From positions 806,001 to 870,000 of the forward strand of contig NZ_JAJCTD010000001.1 of the NCBI RefSeq assembly GCF_020564565.1: a stretch of DNA of 64,000 nt, written 5' to 3'. The translations under genes were made by a program, and so were the position numbers. Of the stretch, positions 1-15,703 are shown piece after piece (within the stretch, counting starts at the first letter, position 1; each line of letters opens with the position of its first letter). A model generated the notes under the pieces. It was given only the letters and a program-made list of their open reading frames with translations, had not been told where the DNA came from and made no database searches. The stretch is from Rhodobacter sp. Har01. Its GTDB lineage: Bacteria; Pseudomonadota; Alphaproteobacteria; Rhodobacterales; Rhodobacteraceae.

Positions 1-857
1 GCCGAGAAGAACACCAGATCGCCGTTCGGGGCCATGCGCTGGATGGCGCGGACGTGGTGGCGGCCGCCGATGCGGACCACAACCGGGTGGGCGGCAAAGG
101 TGAAGGCGGTCAGTTGCGCGGGGTCCTTGCCCAGAAGGCGGGCGTATTCGCGGGCGGCGGGTTCGGCGTTGATCTGGTGCACCACGCGGCGGGCCGGGTC
201 GGCGCCGGTCACCACCATGCGGCGGTCGGTGGGGACCAGATGGTCAAGGCTGAACACGCTGGCGAGGCAGGCGGTGCGGATCATCGCCAGCACGGCGGCG
301 CCCTGGCGGAACCGCCCCCCGGACAGCACGAAGGTCTGCCCGAAGCGTAACCCGTCGCCGGCCGAGCCGCCGAACAGCGGCACCGGGCCAAGGCCGGGGC
401 CAAGGGCGGCGGTCAGTTCGTCTTCGCGGATCGACAGGCCGTCGACCATCAGGAAGGCGAACTCGCCCTGCCAGACGGGGTGGCGGTCGGCCAGAGCCGC
501 GCGGGCGCGGATCATCCGGCCGATCAGGCCCTGCCCGTCGATATGGGTCAGGTCGATTTCCAGCACCTCGGCGGCGAAGGTGGCGGCGGGCAGACCGACG
601 GCGACGATTTCGCCCTCGGCATAGCCTTCGGCCGAGATCTCCCCCGCCGTGGTGCAGCCGATCACCGGCGCGCCGCCGAAGGCCCCGGCGGCAAGGCCTG
701 CCTGCACCGCCAGCCGGTCGGCCTCGGGCGAGACGAACAGCAGCACCGCCGCGAACGGCCCCGGCCCCAAGGCCAGCGCCAGCCGGTCCAGCGCGGCCGG
801 GTCACGCGCCGGGGCATGGGCGCGCGGCATCACCTCGGGCCGGGTGTGACCGTCCAT
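1..857 (-). CDS. FIST-domain sensory protein (5' part, runs off window)
   Basis: The ATG is at 857 and the frame stays open to the window start, giving 285 residues of a longer protein. The sequence fits the FIST N-terminal sensor domain: it opens with a short proline-rich leader, then has VIGCTTAGEISAEGY around residues 60-75 and the glycine-rich LFGGSAGDG near residue 160. The last visible part, ending in ...NGDLVFFSA, is the beginning of a FIST_C domain. FIST proteins are thought to bind small ligands, perhaps amino acids, and to pass signals to kinases or cyclases. It lies 65 nt downstream of a LuxR-type response regulator on the same strand, so the two probably belong to one signalling operon whose kinase lies outside the window. 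A GGAGG stands 11 nt before the ATG. The ligand is unknown. Confidence 0.8.
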   Translation of the reverse strand, partial: MDGHTRPEVMPRAHAPARDPAALDRLALALGPGPFAAVLLFVSPEADRLAVQAGLAAGAFGGAPVIGCTTAGEISAEGYAEGEIVAVGLPAATFAAEVLEIDLTHIDGQGLIGRMIRARAALADRHPVWQGEFAFLMVDGLSIREDELTAALGPGLGPVPLFGGSAGDGLRFGQTFVLSGGRFRQGAAVLAMIRTACLASVFSLDHLVPTDRRMVVTGADPARRVVHQINAEPAAREYARLLGKDPAQLTAFTFAAHPVVVRIGGRHHVRAIQRMAPNGDLVFFS

Positions 858-922
858 CGCCCTTGTTCCTCCGGTTAAGGGAACCCCAGCCTATGCGTCC
901 TGACCCCGCCCCGGCAAGCGGC

Positions 923-1606
923 TCAGCCGACTTCCGGCATCAGGCTGGTGAAATCGGTGGTCTTGGCCATCAGCACCGCCTGGGTGCGGCTTTGCACCCC
1001 CAGCTTGCGCATGATGGCTGTGACATGGGCTTTGACCGTGGTCTCGGCGATCGACAGGTCCCAGGCGATCTGCTTGTTCAGCTTGCCCTCGCAGATCAGT
1101 TGCAGGATGCGCGCCTGCTGCGGGGTCAAGAGCGCCAGCCGCGCAATCGCCGCCGCGCGGGCCGAGGCGCGGGGGCTGCCTTGCGGCGCGGGCTCATAGC
1201 CTTCGGGCAGGTAGGGGGTGCCCTGGTGCACCGCTTCGACCGCGGCTCGGAACGCCTCGCGCCGGGCGTGTTTGGGGACAAAGCCCGCGGCCCCTGCGGC
1301 AAGGCAGGCGCCGATCACCCGCGGGTCATCCATCGACGACACCACCAGCACCGGCACCTCGGCCGCCACCTGCCGCAGCCGGATCAGCCCGTCGATGCCC
1401 ATCACATCGGGCAGGTTCAGGTCCAGCACCACAAGGTCGGGCAAGGGCGCACGGGCCAGCCGCGCAAGCGCGGTTTCCAGCCGGTCCGCCGTCTCGATCC
1501 CGGTCAGGCCGGCCACGGCGCGCAGCGTCATCGACAGCGCGTCGCAGAACAGCGGATGGTCGTCCACGATCAGGGCCGTGGCCATCGGGCGGGGGGCAAG
1601 GGGCAT
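923..1606 (-). CDS. LuxR/NarL-family two-component response regulator
   Basis: This cytoplasmic DNA-binding regulator has 227 residues from the chosen ATG at 1606. The N-terminal receiver domain shows the acidic pair D15-D16 (IVDDH) and phosphoacceptor D62 (VVLDLNLP). The C-terminal half is a LuxR-type helix-turn-helix: LTPQQARILQLICEG, then NKQIAWDLSIAETTVKAHV, typical of NarL/FixJ proteins. A second in-frame ATG at 1585 (MATALIVDDH) would also make a complete receiver domain, but only the 1606 start has a GGAG at a suitable distance. It is upstream of the FIST-domain gene on the same strand and divergent from the lytic transglycosylase at 1758. No cognate histidine kinase is visible in the window. 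Confidence 0.88.
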   Translation of the reverse strand: MPLAPRPMATALIVDDHPLFCDALSMTLRAVAGLTGIETADRLETALARLARAPLPDLVVLDLNLPDVMGIDGLIRLRQVAAEVPVLVVSSMDDPRVIGACLAAGAAGFVPKHARREAFRAAVEAVHQGTPYLPEGYEPAPQGSPRASARAAAIARLALLTPQQARILQLICEGKLNKQIAWDLSIAETTVKAHVTAIMRKLGVQSRTQAVLMAKTTDFTSLMPEVG

Positions 1607-1757
1607 GGCGCGGCTCCGGCAGGGGCGGTTGCCGGGCAGAGTAGCGCCGAGGGGCGGCCCTTGCCACAGGCGGAAAGTCGGACACGGGGTGAGGGCCGGC
1701 TTGCGCGCAAGGCGCGGGTTTCCTATGCCTGTCCGCCGTTGCCGTGTGAGGTTTCCG

Positions 1758-2216
1758 ATGCCGCTGTCCCGCCGATCCCTTCTGCTGATGCCGCTGGCGC
1801 TGGCCGCCTGCGGGGGCCGCCCCGCTGCCCAGGCGCCGACCGGTGACCTGCATGCCGGCGAGACGCCCGAGATGCGGGCGCTGATCCACAAGTATGCCGG
1901 CATCCACGGCATCCCCGAAAGCCTGCTGCACCGGGTGATCCAGCGCGAAAGCGGCTACAACCCGGGCGCGCGCAACGGCCCCTACTATGGGCTGATGCAG
2001 ATCCTGCCGCAGACCGCGCGGACCATGGGCTATCAGGGCCCGCCCGAGGGCCTGCTGGATGCCGAGACCAACCTGATCTACGCCGGCCGCTACCTGCGCG
2101 GGGCCTGGATGGTGTCGGGCGGCGATCAGGACCGCGCGGTGATGTGGTACGCCAAGGGCTATTACTACGAAGCCAAGCGGCTGGGCCTGCTGCGGGAAAC
2201 CGGGCTGCGCGCGTAG
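1758..2216 (+). CDS. Lipoprotein lytic transglycosylase (SLT domain)
   Basis: This 152-residue protein probably cleaves the N-acetylmuramic acid/N-acetylglucosamine bond of peptidoglycan in the periplasm, attached to a membrane by lipid. The first 18 residues are a lipoprotein signal with two arginines, a hydrophobic core and lipobox LAAC (C18). The SLT domain follows: ESLLHRVIQRESGYNP carries the catalytic glutamate E64, followed by YGLMQILPQTARTMG, the canonical GLMQI motif. The start was chosen because GAGG stands a few bases upstream and the signal peptide begins there; an ATG at 1725 would add 11 basic residues. The protein is short for the family and consists almost only of the catalytic domain. 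Its stop is 4 nt from the convergent stop of the MttB-like gene. Confidence 0.88.
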   Translation: MPLSRRSLLLMPLALAACGGRPAAQAPTGDLHAGETPEMRALIHKYAGIHGIPESLLHRVIQRESGYNPGARNGPYYGLMQILPQTARTMGYQGPPEGLLDAETNLIYAGRYLRGAWMVSGGDQDRAVMWYAKGYYYEAKRLGLLRETGLRA

Positions 2217-2220
2217 GCCG

Positions 2221-3765
2221 CTAGTACCAGGCGTCGTCCATCGCCGCCTTCTTCTGCGCCACGAAATCGCGCAACCCGTCACGCAGGCCATCGTCCAGCG
2301 GCGGCGCCTCATATTCGGCCAGGCGCTGCTTCCAGGCCCGGTTGGCCCGGGTCGCGGCGTCGGTGGAACCCGCCGCTTCCCACTTTTCAAACGGCTCGTT
2401 GTCGGCCAGGCCGCTGTCCCAGAAGGCGGTTTCGTAATGCGCCATGGTGTGGCTGCAGCCGAAGAAGTGGTTGCCCGGCCCGACCTCGGCAAAGGCATCG
2501 ACGGCAAGGGTGTCGTCGTTCACCGTCACCCCGTCCAGATAATGGTGCAAGGCGCCACAGAGGTCATCGTCGAGCATGAACTTTTCATAGGACATGCTCA
2601 GCAGCCCATCCAGGAACCCCGCCGAATGCAGGATGAAGTTGGCGCCGCAATGAATGGCGGCCAGCATCGACATCGTGCCTTCGGTCATCGCCTGGGCATC
2701 GGGCAGCTTCGAGGTGGTGAAGTTGCCCGAACAGCGCAGCGGCAGGTTCAGCCGGCGGGCAAGCTGGCCGATCACCATGCTGCCGATCGCCGGCTCGGGC
2801 GTGCCGAAGGTGGGGCTGCCGGAGCGCATCGCCATCGACGACAGGAAGTTGCCGAAGATCACCGGCGCGCCCTTGCGCTCCAGCTGCGTCAGGGCGCAGC
2901 CGGCCATGGTTTCGGCCAGCGATTGCGCGATGGCGCCGGCGCTGGTCACCGGACCCATCGCCCCGCCCAGGATGAAGGGCACCACCACGGCGGCCTGATT
3001 GGCGCGGGCATAGGCCCTGAGCGAACGGGTCATGGTGCCGTCCCAGACCAAAGGCGAATTGACGTTCACATTGCCCAGGATCACGCAGTTTTCGTCCACG
3101 AAGCCCGCCCCGAACAGGATGCGGCACATCTCGATGCTGTCTTCGCTGCGTTCCTCGGCGGTGACCGAACCCATGAACGCCCGGTCCGACAGTTCGATAT
3201 GCGCCATCACCATGTCGAAGTGGCGCTTGTTCACCGGCACGTCGGTCGGTTCGCAGATGGTGCCGCCCGAGTGGTGAAAGCTGGGGCTGGCCTGCGCCAG
3301 CATGATGAAGTTGCGGAAATCCTCCATCGTGCCGAAGCGGCGGCCGCGATCGAGGTCCATCACGAAGGGGCTGCCATAGGCGGGCGAGAACACCACGTTC
3401 TTGCCACCGATGCGGATGGAGTTGGCGGGGTTGCGGGCGTGCTGGGTGAATTCGGCCGGGGCGGAGGTCAGGATTTCCCGCAGCATTCCCGGCGCGAACC
3501 GCACGCGCAGCCCGTCGATCTGCGCCCCGGCCTGGCGCCAGAGGTCCAGCGCGACCGGGTCGTCGCGGAACTCGATGCCGGTCTCGGCCAGGATGCGGTC
3601 GGCGGCACGTTCGATGCGCTGCAGGTTGTCTTCGGACAGGATGTCGTAGGGCGGGATGTTCCGCACGATGTAGGGCCGTCCGACCCCGCCGCCCTTGCGG
3701 CTGCGTTCGGCGGCCCGCGCCTGCCGGCCAGACCGGGCCCGTCCTTCGTTGCGCACGTCTGACAT
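2221..3765 (-). CDS. Trimethylamine methyltransferase (MttB) family protein, non-pyrrolysine type
   Basis: At 514 residues this has the length and look of the MttB family, TIM-barrel enzymes that move a methyl group from a quaternary amine to a corrinoid protein. Recognisable stretches are FAPGMLREILTSAPAEF, GGTICEPTDVPVNKRHFDMV, GSVTAEERSEDSIEM and the C-terminal EVGPGNHFFGCSHTMAHYE. The frame is uninterrupted, so no in-frame amber/pyrrolysine codon is used as in methanogen MttB. Non-pyrrolysine members include glycine-betaine, proline-betaine and carnitine methyltransferases; the substrate cannot be told from sequence here. The N-terminus is basic and low-complexity. No corrinoid protein gene is adjacent. 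A protein of the class that reactivates corrinoid proteins is encoded at 46432-48468. Confidence 0.85.
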   Translation of the reverse strand: MSDVRNEGRARSGRQARAAERSRKGGGVGRPYIVRNIPPYDILSEDNLQRIERAADRILAETGIEFRDDPVALDLWRQAGAQIDGLRVRFAPGMLREILTSAPAEFTQHARNPANSIRIGGKNVVFSPAYGSPFVMDLDRGRRFGTMEDFRNFIMLAQASPSFHHSGGTICEPTDVPVNKRHFDMVMAHIELSDRAFMGSVTAEERSEDSIEMCRILFGAGFVDENCVILGNVNVNSPLVWDGTMTRSLRAYARANQAAVVVPFILGGAMGPVTSAGAIAQSLAETMAGCALTQLERKGAPVIFGNFLSSMAMRSGSPTFGTPEPAIGSMVIGQLARRLNLPLRCSGNFTTSKLPDAQAMTEGTMSMLAAIHCGANFILHSAGFLDGLLSMSYEKFMLDDDLCGALHHYLDGVTVNDDTLAVDAFAEVGPGNHFFGCSHTMAHYETAFWDSGLADNEPFEKWEAAGSTDAATRANRAWKQRLAEYEAPPLDDGLRDGLRDFVAQKKAAMDDAWY

Positions 3766-3792
3766 TGCCGACCCCCCCCCTGCCGCAAACTC

Positions 3793-3843
3793 GACACCAG
3801 TGTCAGGTTCCTGCGGCCGGGGGTCTGGTCCATGTCCGACATG
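3793..3843. promoter_or_regulatory. Two dyads upstream of the MttB-like gene
   Basis: The 98-nt gap between the MttB-like gene and the upstream end of the pgm gene holds two short perfect dyads: GACAC-CA-GTGTC at 3793-3804 and CATGTC-C-GACATG at 3831-3843. Their position just upstream of the 3765 start suggests operator sites, but the regulator is unknown and dyads this short can arise by chance. Confidence 0.3.
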
Positions 3844-3863
3844 GAAATGGCGCGAATGAACCT

Positions 3864-7596
<3,733 letters not shown>

Positions 7597-7600
<4 letters not shown>

Positions 7601-9024
7601 CCCTTGAGCCCCTGATACAGCGCGGCATAGGCGGCGGCGCTGGTCTGCCAACCGACCGCTGCCGCCATGGCGTTCTTCTGCACCCGCGCCCAGGCCTTAC
7701 GGTCGGCGTGCAGCGCCAGCAAGCGGCGCAGCGCCCCGGCAAAGGCCAGGGCATCGGTGGGCCAGAAGCTGATCCCGGTCGCAACCCCGGCTGCCATCGC
7801 TGCGGGTGAAGCATTGATCACCGTATCGGCCAGGCCGCCGACAGCCGCCACCACCGGCAGCGTGCCGTAGCGCAGCCCGTAAAGCTGGGTCAGCCCGCAG
7901 GGCTCGAACCGGCTGGGCACCAGCACCGCATCGGCGCCCTGGAACATGCGGTGGCTCAGGCCCTCGTCATACCCGATGCGCAGGCCGACCCGGCCCGGGA
8001 AACGGGCCACAAGACCGCGCACCGCAGCCTCCAGTCCCGGGTCGCCCGACCCGAGGATGACCAGCCCGCCCCCGCCATCGAGAAAATCCGGCAGCGCGGC
8101 TGGCAGAAGGTCGATGCCTTTCTGATCGGTCAGCCGTGAGACGATGATGGCCAGAGGCCCCGGCACCTCAATTCCGAACTCGGCGCACAAGCCCGCCCGC
8201 GCCGCCGCCTTTCCGGCCATGTCGCGGGACGAATAGGCATTTTCCGCTTCGACCTCGGGCGACCATACGTCCAGGTCGACCCCGTTCAGGATGCCCGACA
8301 CGACACCTGCCCGCGCCGAAATCACGCCTTGCAGACCCATCCCGAACTCGGGCCGCATCAGTTCCGTTGCATAGGTCGGCGAGACGGTGGTGATCCGATC
8401 GGCGGTGACAAGGCCCGCTTTCAGGCTGGAGATTCCGCCATAATACTCCAGCGCGCCCGGATGGAAGGCACTGGCCGGCAACCGAAGATCACCCAGCATC
8501 ACGGCCGAGGACTGGCCCTGGAAGGCGATGTTGTGAACCGTCATGACCGACCGGCAGCCGCCGTTGCCGTGATATGCCAGATAGGCCGGAGCATAGCCCG
8601 CCTGCCAGTCATGCGCGTGCAGGACGTCTGGTTTCCAGTCGCCCAGGCCCTCGCGTGCGATACGTGCCGCCACCCAGCTCAGCGCCGCAAAACGCTGCGC
8701 ATTGTCCCAGTGGTCGCCGCCCGGCCCGTTGTAGGGCCCGCCGTCGCGGTCATACAGATGCGGAGCGTCAAGCAGCAGGACCGCCACGCCCTTCACCTCG
8801 CCTGCAAGCACCCGCCCGGTGCCGCCCCAGAGCGCTTGCTCAACCAGCACCTCGGGCCATTCGGCGGCCATGTCGCGCAACTGGCGATAGGCCGGGATCA
8901 GCACCCGCATGTCCCAGCCCGCGCCCTTCAAGGCGCCGGGCAGCGCCCCCACCACATCTGCCAACCCCCCGGTCTTGACCAGAGGCACGCATTCCGACGC
9001 GACCGAAAGCACCCGCCCGCCCAT
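7597..9024 (-). CDS. glgA: Glycogen synthase (ADP-glucose type)
   Basis: GlgA extends alpha-1,4-glucan chains from ADP-glucose made by GlgC. The N-terminal GT5 domain starts RVLSVASECVPLVKTGGLADVVGALP, with the conserved KTGGL glucan/ADP-glucose-binding motif at residues 17-21; HAHDWQAGYAP and the C-terminal SRFEPCGLTQLYGLRYGTLP are also typical. An upstream ATG at 9048 lies inside a dispersed repeat (9043-9072) and lacks a well-placed ribosome-binding site. The ATG at 9024, with GGGAG about 10 nt upstream, begins right at the conserved domain and gives 475 residues, the usual length. It overlaps glgX by 4 nt. Confidence 0.94.
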
Positions 9025-9042
9025 CTGTCCCCGTCTCCCGTC

Positions 9043-9072
9043 CTTCATCCTGGCTCAAATACCCTGCGGGGT
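9043..9072 (-). repeat. Dispersed intergenic repeat, copy 1
   Basis: On the minus strand this reads GCAGGGTATTTGAGCCAGG followed by ATGAAG. The same core (GGATATTTG..CCA..ATGAA) recurs at 25230, 35479, 39427 (degenerate), 41139 and 41184. Here the element supplies an ATG that could be mistaken for the glgA start. Confidence 0.65.
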
Positions 9073-9087
9073 AGTTCGTCTGTTTCG

Positions 9088-9110
9088 CCATCGGTTCGAA
9101 AAACCGATGG
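9088..9110. terminator. Hairpin between glgC and glgA
   Basis: CCATCGGTT (9088-9096) and AACCGATGG (9102-9110) form a perfect 9-bp stem with a 5-nt loop in the 132-nt gap between glgC and glgA. There is no T-run after it on the minus strand, so it is more likely an attenuating or RNA-stabilising hairpin inside the glg transcript than a full terminator. Confidence 0.45.
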
Positions 9111-9156
9111 TCTGGGACGCGCAAATCCTCCGGGGCATACCCCGCGCGCCCGGCCC

Positions 9157-10428
9157 TCAGCCCAGGGCCCTGGCCCGCGCGTCGAGCATCTCCTGCGTGA
9201 TCAGCACGATGCCAGAGTCGGTGCGGCGGAACCAGCGCCCGTCTTCCTCGGCATCCTTGCCCACCACCAGCCCCTCGGGGATGATCACGCCGGAATCGAT
9301 CACGCAGTTCCGCAGCTCTGCCTTGCGGTTCACGATCACCCGCGGCAGTGCCACGACATATTCCAGCGCGCTGAACGAATGCGTCCGCACCCCGGTGAAC
9401 AGCAGCGAATTGCGCACCTCGGAGCCCGACACGATGCAGTCGCCCGAGATCAGCGACGACACCGCCATACCGCGGCGATCATCCTCGTCATGGATGAACT
9501 TCGCGGGAGGCACGATCTCGGAATAGGTCCAGATCGGCCAGGAATTGTCATAGATGTCCAGCTTCGGCACGAAATCCGTCAGGTCGATGTTGGCCTGCCA
9601 GAAGGCGTCGATGGTGCCGACGTCGCGCCAGTAGGGCTCATCCTCCAGGCCGCTTTTCACGCAGCTGTCAGAGAACTTGTGCGCCATCGCCTTGCCGTTC
9701 CTGACGATCTCGGGGATCAGGTCGTTGCCGAAATCGTGGCTGGAATTGTCGTCCACCATGTCGCGCAACAAGAGGTCGCGCAGGAAGGCCCAGTCGAAGA
9801 CATAGATCCCCATCGAAGCCAGCGCATTGTCGGGATCGCCCGGAATGCCCGGCGGATCCTTCGGCTTTTCCAGGAACTGGGTGATCCGCATGTCGCGGTC
9901 GACATGCATCACGCCAAAGGCGGTCGCTTCCATCCGCGGCACGGTCAGGCAACCGATGGTGACGTCGGCGCCGGTGTCGACATGCTGGCGCAGCATCAGC
10001 TCGTAATCCATCTTGTAGATGTGGTCGCCCGCCAGCACGACGACATATTTGATCGCATAGCTGTCGATGATGTCGATGTTCTGCGCCAGGGCATCCGCGG
10101 TGCCGCGGTACCAGTTCACCTCGTCCATCCGCTGGCTGGCCGGCAGCACGTCAAGGTATTCGTTCCGCTCGGCCCGGAAGAACCCCCAGCCGCGCTGGAT
10201 GTGGCGGATCAGGCTGTGCGCCTTGTATTGCGTGGCGATGGCCATCTTGCGGATGCCGCTGTTCAGGGCGTTCGACAGCGCGAAGTCGATGATCCGGGTC
10301 TTGCCGCCGAAATACACCGCTGGCTTGGCGCGGCGGTCGGTCAGTTCCTTCAGCCGGCTGCCGCGCCCGCCAGCCAGCACGAAGGCCATGGCCTGCGAGG
10401 ACAGTCGCTGGTTCGATCTTGGCTGCAT
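9157..10428 (-). CDS. glgC: Glucose-1-phosphate adenylyltransferase (ADP-glucose pyrophosphorylase)
   Basis: GlgC makes ADP-glucose from glucose-1-phosphate and ATP, the committed and usually allosterically controlled step of glycogen synthesis. The nucleotidyltransferase signature [23 protein letters not shown] is at residues 16-38, followed by the [13 protein letters not shown] substrate region and [14 protein letters not shown]. The C-terminal third has the left-handed beta-helix pattern ([20 protein letters not shown]). The ATG at 10428 has GGAG 8 nt upstream and gives 423 residues, typical of alphaproteobacterial GlgC; the 30-codon upstream extension would run into glgB. It is the third gene of the operon, 28 nt after glgB. 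Confidence 0.96.
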   Translation of the reverse strand: MQPRSNQRLSSQAMAFVLAGGRGSRLKELTDRRAKPAVYFGGKTRIIDFALSNALNSGIRKMAIATQYKAHSLIRHIQRGWGFFRAERNEYLDVLPASQRMDEVNWYRGTADALAQNIDIIDSYAIKYVVVLAGDHIYKMDYELMLRQHVDTGADVTIGCLTVPRMEATAFGVMHVDRDMRITQFLEKPKDPPGIPGDPDNALASMGIYVFDWAFLRDLLLRDMVDDNSSHDFGNDLIPEIVRNGKAMAHKFSDSCVKSGLEDEPYWRDVGTIDAFWQANIDLTDFVPKLDIYDNSWPIWTYSEIVPPAKFIHDEDDRRGMAVSSLISGDCIVSGSEVRNSLLFTGVRTHSFSALEYVVALPRVIVNRKAELRNCVIDSGVIIPEGLVVGKDAEEDGRWFRRTDSGIVLITQEMLDARARALG

Positions 10429-10456
10429 CTGGTTCTCCGTCCCCGACCGACGCATG

Positions 10457-12628
<2,172 letters not shown>

Positions 12629-12651
12629 CGGACCCTCCCGGACGGCACCCG

Positions 12652-15066
<2,415 letters not shown>

Positions 15067-15152
15067 GGGTCACTTGGCAGCCTAGGCCGGCCATCGGGCG
15101 GGTCAAGCGGATAGGCAGACCGAGTTTCGGCGCCCGGACGCGTGGTCAACGT

Positions 15153-15166
15153 TCAAAGCGCTTTGA
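15153..15166. promoter_or_regulatory. LacI-type operator upstream of glgP
   Basis: TCAAAGCGCTTTGA is a perfect 14-bp palindrome with the central CG typical of LacI-family operators. It lies 87 nt upstream of the glgP start. On the minus strand TAACAT, a candidate -10, ends directly beside it, so binding would be expected to block the promoter. The regulator gene is not in the window. Confidence 0.55.
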
Positions 15167-15230
15167 TGTTACCGCAATCATCCGGCAAATCCAGTGAATT
15201 CGCCCGCTGAAAACCGCGGCTCTGTGCAAG

Positions 15231-15244
15231 CGAAACCGCTTTGA
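15231..15244. promoter_or_regulatory. Second, degenerate LacI-type site upstream of glgP
   Basis: On the minus strand this reads TCAAAGCGGTTTCG, matching the site at 15153-15166 at 11 of 14 positions. The centres are 78 bp apart, a spacing that could allow looping between two bound dimers. Confidence 0.35.
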
Positions 15245-15280
15245 ACCCAAAGCCGCGAAGGGCGGAAACGTCCGGGGACG

Positions 15281-15309
15281 AAAAAGCCCCGGCCGTGAGG
15301 GACCGGGGC
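15281..15309 (-). terminator. Intrinsic terminator of the SQR-DUF5368 operon
   Basis: On the minus strand GCCCCGG and CCGGGGC form a 7-bp GC-rich stem with a 10-nt loop, followed by TTTTT (AAAAA at 15281-15285). It lies 31 nt past the stop at 15340 and separates this operon from the glgP control region. Confidence 0.8.
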
Positions 15310-15339
15310 ATTATCAGGCATTGGGCTGCAAATGGAGGG

Positions 15340-15687
15340 TCAGCCCGGCCCTCGGACCAGCGACTGCACCGAATAGACCAGGATTGCAAGCCCGACCGCC
15401 CCCAGGACCGCAACGCCCAGAAGCACGATCCAGTCAACCGGTCCGCCGATGTTGGAAAAGCTGGACGAGGTGACCTTTTGCACGAACAGCACCGCCGCGA
15501 CGGCGCCGAAGGGCATCGACAGCTGCGCCCAGAGGAACTTGCGCCAACTGACCCGGTGATCGCGGATCAGGACAAAGAAGTACAGCAGGGTGATCAGCGC
15601 CGCCACCGCAACCATGGTCCAGAACAGGCCTCGGCCGAACATTTCCTCGAAGACGGCGATCAGGGTGGAAAGGGTCAGGTCCTTCAT
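15340..15687 (-). CDS. Small integral membrane protein, DUF5368-like
   Basis: This 115-residue protein has three hydrophobic segments: about residues 20-40 (GLFWTMVAVAALITLLYFFVLI), 55-70 (LSMPFGAVAAVLFVQ) and 85-108 (WIVLLGVAVLGAVGLAILVYSV). The layout resembles the DUF5368 family of alphaproteobacteria, from memory rather than a search. It starts 16 nt after the stop of the sulfide:quinone oxidoreductase-like gene with a GGAG ribosome-binding site, so the two are probably co-transcribed and may act together at the membrane. No catalytic residues are visible and the function is unknown. Confidence 0.7.
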   Translation of the reverse strand: MKDLTLSTLIAVFEEMFGRGLFWTMVAVAALITLLYFFVLIRDHRVSWRKFLWAQLSMPFGAVAAVLFVQKVTSSSFSNIGGPVDWIVLLGVAVLGAVGLAILVYSVQSLVRGPG

Positions 15688-15703
15688 CTCTTTCTCCGTC
15701 GGT

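Noticed and set aside
2221..3765. Pyrrolysine-type trimethylamine methyltransferase
   Set aside because: The frame has no in-frame amber codon, and no pyrrolysine genes are visible, so it is placed in the non-pyrrolysine group.
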